A DNA stretch of 8,203 nucleotides, taken from NCBI GenBank assembly GCA_965651265.1, contig CBFGRV010000102.1, positions 1-8,203 on the forward strand, written 5' to 3'. Positions 1 to 6,307 of the stretch are shown here, piece by piece. A program made the translations under genes and the position numbers. Every line of letters begins with the position of its first letter. Position 1 is the stretch's first letter. A model generated the notes under the pieces. That model ran no database searches, was not told where the DNA came from, and saw only the letters and a list, made by a program, of their open reading frames with translations. This DNA is from CBFGRV01 sp965651265 (GTDB taxonomy: Bacteria > Bacteroidota > Rhodothermia > Rhodothermales > VXPQ01).

Positions 1-78
1 AGATGGACATCGTTGTCCAGGACAGATGGACATCATTTGTCCAAGATAGATGGACTTCCCTCGTCCAGCAGAGATGGA
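1..78. repeat. ~24-bp tandem array of hairpin-forming units
   Basis: Three contiguous units start at 1, 24 and 48 (lengths 23, 24 and 24), each beginning AGATGGAC. A fourth, decayed unit begins at 72. Each of the first three holds an inverted repeat: TGGACA-4 nt-TGTCCA in the first, TGGACA-5 nt-TGTCCA in the second and TGGAC-7 nt-GTCCA in the third. The stem is kept while the loop changes in sequence and length. There are no unique spacers, so this is not a CRISPR array. It lies downstream of the oxidoreductase gene that ends at 201 and may continue beyond the left edge. The period is three-fold (8 codons), but I see no sign of real coding. Function unknown. Confidence 0.75.
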
Positions 79-140
79 ATTCAGAAAAAGTCGCCACCGA
101 GGTATATGGAAGGGGGCCGGGAATCCGTCGTCGGGCCCCG

Positions 141-182
141 GTCCCCCGTCCCCCGTCCCTGGTCCCCCGTCCCCCGTTTCCA
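141..182. repeat. 7-bp (GTCCCCC) tandem repeat, G-quadruplex-type
   Basis: Six contiguous heptamers starting at 141, 148, 155, 162, 169 and 176 follow the consensus GTCCCCC. Units 1, 2, 4 and 5 are exact, and units 3 and 6 are altered, so the tract also reads as two 21-bp repeats (140-160 and 161-181). On the minus strand it gives successive runs of three to five G separated by two- or three-base loops, matching the textbook pattern of an intramolecular G-quadruplex. It begins about 18 bases past the stop codon of the minus-strand oxidoreductase gene, so in that gene's transcript the G-rich strand would be the RNA. No U-rich tract follows, so it is not a standard terminator. Confidence 0.75.
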
Positions 183-200
183 CATCGGACCGATTAGCGA

Positions 201-1478
201 CTACTCCTCCTCCTCCGCTTCCTCCTCTTCCCGCGCATACGGATTCCACGTCCCCTGCGCGACGGCCGGTACGAAATCCTCCACCTCATCCGGATTCCAC
301 GCGAGCGTGCGCTCCTCCTCGGCGCTCTTGTAGGCCGTCATGAGCAGCTGCACGACCTCCAGGCCGGCGTGGAAGTTGAGCTCGGGCTGCTTTCCATCCA
401 GAAACTGCTGGATGAAGTAGCGATTCTCGCCCTCGTAGCCGTACTCGGACGCCTCGTTGCCGACGAGGGGCATCAAGCCCTGCTCCGCATTCTGCTTCTC
501 GACGAGGTCCTCGCCCTGCTCACCCTGCACCTCGCGGCTGAAGAAGAGGCGCGTGCTGCTGTCCAGCGAGTTGTGGTACATCGAATACTCGGGGCCGAGG
601 AGCTCGGAGCTCAGCCGGAGGCCGGCGCCGACGAAAGCCCACGACGTGGTCACCTCTGAGATGAGCGTGCGACCCTCTTCGTCCTCATACTCGATGGTCG
701 CGCGGGCGAAGTCCTCCGACGGCGTCTTCGTATAGTCGACCTCCTTCCCGAAGCGCTCCTGGAGCTGCTTCGCATAATTCGCCCGCGACCACTTCAGGCT
801 GGCGATCTGTGCCGACACCTTCTTCAGCTTGATGCTCGAGCGCGGCGCACCCGGTTCGGTGAGCAGGTATCGGCCGACCTCGACGCTGTGGCACATCATG
901 TCGTTCAGCACGCCGCCGCCCTGCATCCGTCCAATCCAGAACCAGGGCGCGTGGGGGCCGCTGTGCTCCTCGGCGGCGCGGGCCAGGTACGGACGGCCGG
1001 TGATGGAGGCACCGCGGCGCCAGACGATGTCGTGCCCGCGCGTGAGCCCCGGCTCGAAGAGCTGATCCTCCAGGTATCCGTGCAGCACGCCCGCCTTCTC
1101 GATCAGCTCGACGGCGCGGCGAGCCTCCTTCACGTTGCGGGCCAGCGGCTTCTCGCAGGCCACGCCGACCAACTCTCCCTTGCCGGACTTGAGGGCGCCG
1201 ACGATCTCCTCCAGATTCTCGATGCGCCTGTGATTCGGTCCGCAGATCCAGATCGCATCGATGGCGGGGTCGAGCACCATGTCCGTGATGGACGCGTACG
1301 CCTTCGCCTCGCCCACGCGCAACTCACGCGCGTAGGCCGCCGCCGATTCGGCATTCTGCCGATTCGGGCTCCAGATGCCCAGAATGTCCGCATCCCGCAC
1401 GGCCTGCCAGGAAAGGATGTGAAAGCGTGCGATGAAGCCGCTTCCAATGATGCCAACGCCAAGTCGTTTTTTCGCCAT
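201..1478 (-). CDS. Gfo/Idh/MocA family NAD(P)-dependent oxidoreductase
   Basis: This 425-residue protein has the Gfo/Idh/MocA architecture: an N-terminal Rossmann fold and a C-terminal alpha/beta dimerisation and substrate domain. The family oxidises or reduces sugars, inositols and related polyols with NAD(P). Seen here are the dinucleotide motif GSGFIA at residues 12-17, the EKPLA motif at 109-113 whose lysine (110) is the family's conserved active-site lysine, and GGGVLNDMMCH at 187-197, where Asp193 and His197 match the usual catalytic positions. There is no signal peptide, so it is predicted to be cytoplasmic. The length is slightly above the usual 330-400, partly because of an acidic tail (EEEEAEEEE) encoded by a GAG/GAA-rich tract. 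The ATG at 1476-1478 is the natural start next to the Rossmann strand; only a weak ribosome site precedes it. The substrate cannot be named. The gene is divergent from the PAS gene. Confidence 0.93.
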   Translation of the reverse strand: MAKKRLGVGIIGSGFIARFHILSWQAVRDADILGIWSPNRQNAESAAAYARELRVGEAKAYASITDMVLDPAIDAIWICGPNHRRIENLEEIVGALKSGKGELVGVACEKPLARNVKEARRAVELIEKAGVLHGYLEDQLFEPGLTRGHDIVWRRGASITGRPYLARAAEEHSGPHAPWFWIGRMQGGGVLNDMMCHSVEVGRYLLTEPGAPRSSIKLKKVSAQIASLKWSRANYAKQLQERFGKEVDYTKTPSEDFARATIEYEDEEGRTLISEVTTSWAFVGAGLRLSSELLGPEYSMYHNSLDSSTRLFFSREVQGEQGEDLVEKQNAEQGLMPLVGNEASEYGYEGENRYFIQQFLDGKQPELNFHAGLEVVQLLMTAYKSAEEERTLAWNPDEVEDFVPAVAQGTWNPYAREEEEAEEEE

Positions 1479-1492
1479 GCCGTCTTACTTCG

Positions 1493-1502
1493 ATACCGGT
1501 AT
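1493..1502. promoter_or_regulatory. Perfect palindrome ATACCGGTAT upstream of oxidoreductase, possible operator
   Basis: A 10-bp perfect palindrome with a central CCGG lies 14 bases upstream of the start codon of the minus-strand oxidoreductase gene. ACCGGT-centred palindromes are common operator cores for LacI-family sugar regulators, and Gfo/Idh genes are often sugar-induced. No regulator gene is in the window, and a 10-bp palindrome can arise by chance, so this is a weak inference. Confidence 0.25.
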
Positions 1503-1739
1503 GATGAATGGAAATTCTATCGATGGCCCTAAGCTATGAAATTCAGGAGATAGTGGCCCCTTGAGGGTGGACGTCCCATACCGCAGACTTTTCGCGAAGT
1601 CACCGCTACGTTACCGCGATCGAGCAACCTCCGGACGTGGGTAGGATTGGAGACAAAGCCAGGTCGCAAGCGGCGTGGCAGTACCGCGGGCGCAGTATCC
1701 CGCATCTCATCACGCCCATCATTCGACGGCCAACCAAAC

Positions 1740-2282
1740 ATGTCCCCCCACTACACCAAGCCATCTCTCGAGCCGCTATCCAGTTTCGATCTCCGACAAA
1801 TGGTCGACAGGATTTTTGGCGACCTGGACGATCCCATCACACTCTTAGAACAGCGTGCCGATCTTGTCTCGAAATTTCGCCTTCTGGTCTGGGAGGGCGA
1901 TGCGACGACGTTCCAGTTTCAGTACGTGAGCCCATCGGCGGAGGACATCCTCGGCTACCCGGTCGAACGCTGGATCGAGGAGCCGAACTTCTGGTCGGAT
2001 GTGATCATCCACCCGGAAGATCGCGACGATGCCGTGGCCTACTGCGCCCTCGCGACGGGCCAGGCCAAGCCTCACGACTTCATCTACCGGGCCCATCATG
2101 CGGATGGGAGCATCCTGTATCTGCACGATTTCGTGCGCGTCGTGCCGGGCCGCTATGACCTGCCGGCATTTCTCCAGGGCGTGATGATCGACGTGACGGC
2201 CGACTTCGTTCCGGATCAGGACAAGGTGGGCCTACTCTACGTGAACCCCACCCTTGAGACGCTGCGCGCGGATTCCTTCTAG
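1740..2282 (+). CDS. Small stand-alone PAS-domain protein
   Basis: This 180-residue protein consists almost entirely of one PAS domain of the PAS_3 fold, at about residues 46-155. The landmarks are YVSPSAEDILGYPVE (62-76), the HPEDR that closes the helical half (91-95), and ADGSILYLHDF (121-131) on the later strands, followed by a short strand reading GVMIDVTADF. PAS domains bind small ligands or cofactors and pass signals to an output domain. None is present here: no kinase, GGDEF, HTH or membrane segment. The protein could act by binding a partner encoded elsewhere, or be a remnant of a larger sensor. I chose the ATG at 1740. The frame is open further upstream to a TTG at 1647, but the extra 31 residues are basic and low in complexity. 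Neither start has a clear ribosome site. The function beyond PAS is unknown. Confidence 0.8.
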   Translation: MSPHYTKPSLEPLSSFDLRQMVDRIFGDLDDPITLLEQRADLVSKFRLLVWEGDATTFQFQYVSPSAEDILGYPVERWIEEPNFWSDVIIHPEDRDDAVAYCALATGQAKPHDFIYRAHHADGSILYLHDFVRVVPGRYDLPAFLQGVMIDVTADFVPDQDKVGLLYVNPTLETLRADSF

Positions 2283-2331
2283 TCCCGGGTGGATCTCGGC
2301 AGGCCAGGTCGACATGACTGATCTCGGGCGG

Positions 2332-2346
2332 GTTCGATCAACGAAC
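2332..2346. other. Small inverted repeat between convergent genes
   Basis: GTTCG (2332-2336), a 5-base loop and CGAAC (2342-2346) form a 5-bp stem in the 75-base gap between the convergent PAS and trmH stop codons. No T-run follows on either strand, so it is at best a weak candidate for a shared transcription end. Confidence 0.2.
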
Positions 2347-2357
2347 TGGGGCGGCTC

Positions 2358-3029
2358 CTAGGCTCGCTTTTCGGCGGCCTCCGTCAGGATGCGTTCGGCC
2401 TGGCGGACGCTCCGCATGTAGAAGCGGGCGCGAAGCTCATCGATTTCATGCGGCGTGAGGTCGCCGTGATACCCCTGCCGCTCCAGGCGATCGCGGTACG
2501 CGTGGTAAAGTGCCATGGCGGCAGCCACGGAGATGTTGTAGCTCTGGACGAAGCCGTCGATCGGGAGGATGACTCGCTCGTCCGCCGCCTCGAGCATTTC
2601 CGCCGAGACACCGTCGCGCTCGTTGCCGAAGACGATGGCCGTGGGCCTGGTAAAGTCAAAGGTGTCGATGGGCCGCGCCTCGCTGTCGAGATGCGTTGCG
2701 AGGATCCGGTAGCCGTTCGCTCGGAGGTGCGCGACGCAGTCCGCCGGGGACGGCCATTTGTAAACATCCAGCCACTTCTCCGCCCCCTGCGAGGTGCGCT
2801 GGGAATCCTTGAACTTGCCGCCGCCGGTGATCACGTGGAAATCCTGGTATCCGAGCGCCTCGGCGGTGCGCATCACGGCACTCACGTTGCCGATATTGAC
2901 CAGCCCCTCGATCACCGGCACGACGGTACGCGTGCGGCGCGCGAGGACCTCGTCGATACGGGCGGCACGCTCCTCGGTGAGGAACGGGCGCAGTACGCGC
3001 GCAATTTCGATAGCGCTCGTTTCCATCAT
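2358..3029 (-). CDS. trmH: TrmH-type SPOUT RNA 2'-O-methyltransferase, probably tRNA (Gm18)
   Basis: This 223-residue SPOUT-class (SpoU/TrmH) enzyme transfers a methyl group from S-adenosylmethionine to a ribose 2'-OH, in TrmH at G18 of the tRNA D-loop. The three SpoU motifs are visible. Motif 1 is NIGNVSAVMRTAEALG at residues 45-60, with the catalytic arginine at 54. Motif 2 is VFGNERDGVS at 133-142. Motif 3 is ILPIDGFVQSYNISVA at 154-169, which builds the trefoil knot and SAM pocket. The central ATHLDSEARP and FDFTRPTAIVFG segments resemble E. coli TrmH more than RlmB or TrmL. The C-terminal helical extension after about residue 185 is also typical of TrmH. The start is the first ATG of an ATGATG pair. 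The exact RNA target is inferred from similarity. The gene is divergent from the SDR gene (74-base gap). Confidence 0.88.
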   Translation of the reverse strand: MMETSAIEIARVLRPFLTEERAARIDEVLARRTRTVVPVIEGLVNIGNVSAVMRTAEALGYQDFHVITGGGKFKDSQRTSQGAEKWLDVYKWPSPADCVAHLRANGYRILATHLDSEARPIDTFDFTRPTAIVFGNERDGVSAEMLEAADERVILPIDGFVQSYNISVAAAMALYHAYRDRLERQGYHGDLTPHEIDELRARFYMRSVRQAERILTEAAEKRA

Positions 3030-3103
3030 GCTGAAAACCGATTCACGCGAACTCGGTATGGATTGCTTCGGGAGGTCATCGAACGGAAATATCCACCATC
3101 GAA

Positions 3104-3817
3104 ATGGATTTACGCGACAAAGTTGCCATCGTGACGGGCGCGAGCAGCGGCATCGGGCTCGCCTTCAGCACGCATCTGGTCGATCGCGGGGCGAACGTCT
3201 ACGGCCTCGCGCGCGGCGAGGAGCGCCTGCGGCGCGCGGCCGACAACATCGGGGAGGCGTTCCATCCCATCGTGTGCGACGTGAGTGATGCCGATCAGGT
3301 TCAACAGACCGTCGAGCGGGTTGCGTCCGAGGCCGGACGGATCGACGTCCTCATCAACAACGCGGGCATCGGGATGTCGGGCTCCATCGACGAGATCAGC
3401 GTCGAGGATTGGGACCGGGCCATGGCCATCAACGCGCGCGGCGTCTTCCTCTGCGCAAAGGCCGTGATTCCGCACATGCGCAGGCAGAATGCGGAGAGCG
3501 GGTTCGGCGGGCACATCGTCAACATCGCATCCATCGCCGGGCTGCTGGGCAACCCACGCCTGGGGGCCTACAACGCCTCGAAGTTCGCCGTGCGCGGCTT
3601 CAGCGAGGCGCTCATGAAGGAGGTGCGCGACGACGGGATCAAGGTGACCTGCGTGTATCCGGGGTCCATCCGGACGAGCTTCAACTTCGGCGGCGGCAGT
3701 GCGTCGAATCCCATGACGATGGACGACATCGCCGGCACGGTGATGCACGTCCTCGAGACGAGCGACAATTACCTCATCTCGGAGATCGTGATGCGCCCGC
3801 TGCGGCCGCGCGGGTAG
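3104..3817 (+). CDS. Short-chain dehydrogenase/reductase (classical SDR)
   Basis: This 237-residue classical SDR is a cytoplasmic NAD(P)(H)-dependent oxidoreductase with a single Rossmann fold. Visible are the cofactor motif TGASSGIG (11-18), NNAG (85-88), and a catalytic tetrad of Asn110, Ser143 (in NIASIAG), Tyr156 and Lys160 (YNASK). YPGSIRT at 185-191 is the usual substrate and cofactor loop. An Asp at 59 (CDVSD) contacts the adenine ring in relatives. The C-terminal ISEIVMRPLRPRG is a common ending for 3-oxoacyl-ACP-reductase-like SDRs. The substrate cannot be assigned, so fabG is not used. The ATG at 3104 fits the family start; upstream there is only a weak purine tract. The last seven codons, stop included, are the first unit of the tandem repeat that follows. 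Confidence 0.92.
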   Translation: MDLRDKVAIVTGASSGIGLAFSTHLVDRGANVYGLARGEERLRRAADNIGEAFHPIVCDVSDADQVQQTVERVASEAGRIDVLINNAGIGMSGSIDEISVEDWDRAMAINARGVFLCAKAVIPHMRRQNAESGFGGHIVNIASIAGLLGNPRLGAYNASKFAVRGFSEALMKEVRDDGIKVTCVYPGSIRTSFNFGGGSASNPMTMDDIAGTVMHVLETSDNYLISEIVMRPLRPRG

Positions 3818-3903
3818 ACGGTACGGCCGCGTGGATAGGCGGTACGGCCGCGCGGATAGGCGGTTCGGGCCGCGTGGATAGGCGGTTCGGGCCGCGTGGA
3901 TAG
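3797..3903 (+). repeat. 21-22-bp tandem repeat copying the SDR gene's last codons and stop
   Basis: There are five contiguous units, each ending in TAG, at 3797-3817, 3818-3838, 3839-3859, 3860-3881 and 3882-3903. The shared core is CGG(G)CCGCGTGGATAG. The first unit is the coding end of the SDR gene. Compared with unit 3 it matches at 17 of 21 bases. Units 2 and 3 (21 bp) stay in frame and would read xVRPRG-stop, mirroring the protein's own PLRPRG-stop. The last two units are identical to each other and carry one extra G, which breaks the frame. Thus the 3' end of the gene has been tandemly duplicated into the non-coding flank. Purpose unknown. Confidence 0.85.
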
Positions 3904-3914
3904 CTGGCACTGCC

Positions 3915-3933
3915 GCGGGCCAAAGCGGCCCGC
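3915..3933 (+). terminator. GC-rich hairpin, possible terminator of the SDR gene
   Basis: GCGGGCC, a 5-base AAAGC loop and GGCCCGC form a perfect 7-bp GC stem. It sits 97 bases past the SDR stop and directly after the tandem repeat, before the TRAP gene cluster. Only TT follows the stem, so intrinsic termination would be weak. It could instead protect the RNA 3' end. Confidence 0.4.
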
Positions 3934-4032
3934 TTGAATCGTGCTGCGCGCGGCCTCGCCGGCAAATCGTGTTGATTTCGTCCGCGCCGTACCGGATTCT
4001 TGCACCTGCCGGCGCGAGAGGACCTTTAGCCG

Positions 4033-5205
4033 GTGCGCGGACCAAACCTGAACAGCGTGAAGCGGCGCGATTTCATCAAGACGGCGGCGGCCGCCGGGGC
4101 CGTGACGGCCGGTGCAGGATCGGCGGGCATCCTTGCCGGATGCGGCCGCGGCAACGGCGACGCTCCCGCCGTGCAGACGCAGCGGTCGGTGCGCTGGCGC
4201 CTCGCCTCGAGCTTCCCGCGCGGCCTCGACACGCTCTACGGCGCCTCCGAGACGCTGGCCACGCGCGTCTCCGAGCTCACGGGCGGCCGCTTCCAGATCC
4301 GGATTTCGCCCGCCGGCGAGCTCGTGCCGGCGAACGAGGTGCTCGGCGCCGTCCAGATCGGGACCGTCCAGATCGGCCACTCCTGCGGCTACTACTACAC
4401 GGGCCACAACCCGGCCCTGGCGTTCGACACGGGCGTGCCCTTCGGCCTCACGGCCCGGCAGCAAACGGCCTGGCTGCGGCACGGCGGCGGGATGGAGCTG
4501 ATGCGCGAGCTCTACGCCGACTTCAACATCATCAACTTCCTGGGCGGCAACACGGGTGCACAGATGGGCGGATGGTTCCGGCGGCCGGTCGACTCACTGG
4601 CCGACCTGCGCGGGCTCAAGATGCGCATCCCCGGCCTCGGGGGCGAGGTGATGAGCCAGCTGGGCGTCACCGTGCAGCTGCTCTCCGGCGGCGAGATCTA
4701 CCAGGCCCTCGAGCGCGGCGCCATCGATGCCACCGAGTGGGTGGGGCCGTACGACGACGTCAAGCTCGGCTTCCACGAGATCGCGCCGTACTACTACTAT
4801 CCCGGATGGTGGGAGCCGGGCCCGAACGTGTCCTTCATGGTGAACCGGCGCGCGTGGGACGAGCTGCCGAGCATCTATCAGCACGCGTTCGAGGCGGCCG
4901 CCGCGGAGGCGAGCATCCGGATGTTGGCCGGCTACGACGGCCGCAACCAGGCAGCCATCGCCGAGGCCGTCCAGGCGGGCGTGCAGCTGCGTGCCTTCCC
5001 GGAGGCGACCATGATCGAGGCGGAGCGGATTTCCTTCGACCTGATGGCGTCGCGTGCCGCCGCCGACGGAACGTACCGGCGCGTCTTCGACGCCTTCCGC
5101 GCCTTCCGCGAGGAGGCCTACACCTGGTTCGGCACGGCCGAGCACCACTACGCCGCCTTCGCGTTCCCCCAGGCGGAACGGACCCCGCCCGGCGAGGCCG
5201 CGTGA
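4033..5205 (+). CDS. TRAP transporter solute-binding protein, DctP/TakP type, Tat lipoprotein
   Basis: This 390-residue periplasmic binding protein belongs to the TRAP (tripartite ATP-independent periplasmic) family, and strongly resembles TakP, the Na+-dependent 2-oxoacid (pyruvate-type) binder. The N-terminus has a twin-arginine motif KRRDFIK (10-16), an Ala/Gly-rich hydrophobic stretch and a lipobox LAGC with Cys37, so it is probably exported folded and lipid-anchored. Mature-domain landmarks are WRLASSFP (55-62), AGELVP (94-99), GGNTGAQMGGWFRR (171-184), GLKMRIPG (194-201) and IDATEWVGPYDD (231-242). Gln177, Arg198, Glu235 and Trp236 correspond to the TakP residues that bind the cation and the carboxylate. 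The start is a GTG at 4033 with GAGAGG about 11 bases upstream; a GTG at 4057, which puts the RR motif at residues 3-4, is equally credible. The next gene is a close paralog. No DctQ/DctM genes follow in the window. The ligand is inferred from TakP similarity. Confidence 0.92.
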   Translation: MRGPNLNSVKRRDFIKTAAAAGAVTAGAGSAGILAGCGRGNGDAPAVQTQRSVRWRLASSFPRGLDTLYGASETLATRVSELTGGRFQIRISPAGELVPANEVLGAVQIGTVQIGHSCGYYYTGHNPALAFDTGVPFGLTARQQTAWLRHGGGMELMRELYADFNIINFLGGNTGAQMGGWFRRPVDSLADLRGLKMRIPGLGGEVMSQLGVTVQLLSGGEIYQALERGAIDATEWVGPYDDVKLGFHEIAPYYYYPGWWEPGPNVSFMVNRRAWDELPSIYQHAFEAAAAEASIRMLAGYDGRNQAAIAEAVQAGVQLRAFPEATMIEAERISFDLMASRAAADGTYRRVFDAFRAFREEAYTWFGTAEHHYAAFAFPQAERTPPGEAA

Positions 5206-5251
5206 CGCCCTCCATCCAACCGATACCCTCGCGCAGGACCCAGCCGCGACC

Positions 5252-6307
5252 ATGCCCTCGATGAACCGACGCCACTTCCTCCTCGCAGGCGCGCCCGCCA
5301 TCCAGACGGAGCCGCGCCTGACGTGGCGCCTGGCCTCCAGCTTCCCAAACGGCCTCGACACGATCTACGGCGCCGCCGAGGTGCTCGCCCGGCGCGTCGA
5401 GCAGCTCACCGAGGGGCGCCTGCGGATCCGGCCCTACTCGGCCGGCGAGCTGGTGCCGGCCTTTGAGGTGCTGACGGCCGTGCAGAACGGCACCGTCCAG
5501 ATGGGCCACGCGGCCAGCTACTACTTCAAGGGGCACAACCCGGCGCTCGTGTTCGACTGCACGGTGCCCTTCGGGTTGACGGCGCGCCAGCTGAATGCGT
5601 GGTACTACCAGGGCGATGGGCTCGATCTCACGCGCGAGATGTTCGCCGACTTCAACGTGATCAACTTCCCCGGCGGCAATACGGGCACCCAGATGGGCGG
5701 ATGGTTCCGGCGCGAGATCCGATCGCTCCGCGATCTGCGCGGGCTCAAGATGCGCATCCCCGGCCTGGGCGGCGAGGTGATGGATCAGCTCGGCGTCACC
5801 GTGCAGGTCATCCCCGGCGGCGAAATCTACCCGGCGCTCGAGCGCGGCGCCATCGACGCCACCGAGTGGGTGGGTCCCTACGACGACGAGAAGCTCGGCT
5901 TCCACGAGATCGTGCAGAACTACTACTATCCGGGATGGTGGGAGCCGGGCCCCGGGCTGTCTTTCTACGTGAATCGCCAGGCGTGGGAGGGCCTTCCCTC
6001 GACCTATCAGAAGGCCATCGAGGTGGCCGCCGCCGAGGCCAACGATAACATGCTGGCACAATACGACGCCCTGAATGCGCCCGCGCTCAAGCGGCTCATC
6101 GAGGCCGGCGTGCGGGTGCAGCCCTTCCCGGACGACGTCATGGCGCAGGCCCGGCGCGTGACGGACGAGCTGCTGGAGCAGGCCGCCTCCGACGCCTTCT
6201 ACCGGCGCATCTACGACTCGTACAGGCGGTGGCGCGATCAGGCGTATCGCTGGTTCAGCACGGCCGAGCTGGCCTATGCGAACGTAGCATTCCGGGGGGA
6301 TGGGTGA
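5252..6307 (+). CDS. Second TakP-type TRAP solute-binding protein with a shortened signal
   Basis: This 351-residue paralog of the preceding protein starts 46 bases after its stop. From Trp25 the two align without a gap through at least residue 250 (offset 30), at roughly 60 % identity by eye, and share all family landmarks. Here the ligand positions are Gln147, Arg168, Glu205 and Trp206. The N-terminus is odd: MNRRHFLL followed by AGAPAIQTE and then the mature domain, so the hydrophobic core, lipobox and linker of the upstream copy are missing. If it is exported, APA at 14-16 is the only cleavage-like site. I chose the ATG at 5252, with AGGA about 13 bases before it; the ATG at 5261 would give MNRRHF. 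The same frame runs open upstream to 5054 inside the previous gene, but this is GC-driven shadow. Side chains near the pocket differ from the first copy (for example SYYFKGH against GYYYTGH), so the ligand preference may differ. Confidence 0.9.
   Translation: MPSMNRRHFLLAGAPAIQTEPRLTWRLASSFPNGLDTIYGAAEVLARRVEQLTEGRLRIRPYSAGELVPAFEVLTAVQNGTVQMGHAASYYFKGHNPALVFDCTVPFGLTARQLNAWYYQGDGLDLTREMFADFNVINFPGGNTGTQMGGWFRREIRSLRDLRGLKMRIPGLGGEVMDQLGVTVQVIPGGEIYPALERGAIDATEWVGPYDDEKLGFHEIVQNYYYPGWWEPGPGLSFYVNRQAWEGLPSTYQKAIEVAAAEANDNMLAQYDALNAPALKRLIEAGVRVQPFPDDVMAQARRVTDELLEQAASDAFYRRIYDSYRRWRDQAYRWFSTAELAYANVAFRGDG

Noticed and set aside
1..78. CRISPR array
   Set aside because: Units are directly joined with no unique spacers, are short, and no cas gene is present.
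1..197. Short plus-strand open frames with an 8-residue repeat (QDRWTS-like) at the left edge
   Set aside because: The repeat is better explained by the DNA hairpin array. The frames then run into the GTCCCCC tract and have no ribosome site or domain.
888..1532. Long plus-strand open frame opposite the oxidoreductase gene
   Set aside because: It is antisense to a clear Gfo/Idh gene, has no recognisable domain, and is explained by GC-rich codon bias on the other strand.
1647..1739. Upstream extension of the PAS gene from a TTG
   Set aside because: The frame is open, but the extension is basic and low in complexity, the start is a rare codon, and the PAS fold does not need it. It cannot be excluded without orthologs.
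3110..4045. Long minus-strand frame of 311 residues across the SDR gene and repeat
   Set aside because: The composition is Arg/Ala/His-rich with repeats from the 21-22-bp array, no domain is visible, and the SDR on the opposite strand has intact catalytic residues.
3969..5264. 431-residue plus-strand frame overlapping the first TRAP gene
   Set aside because: It is an out-of-frame shadow with Arg/Ala-rich low-complexity sequence and no domain.
4835..6061. 408-residue minus-strand frame across both TRAP genes
   Set aside because: It is a mirror of two well-supported paralogous genes. Its apparent internal repetition only reflects their duplication.
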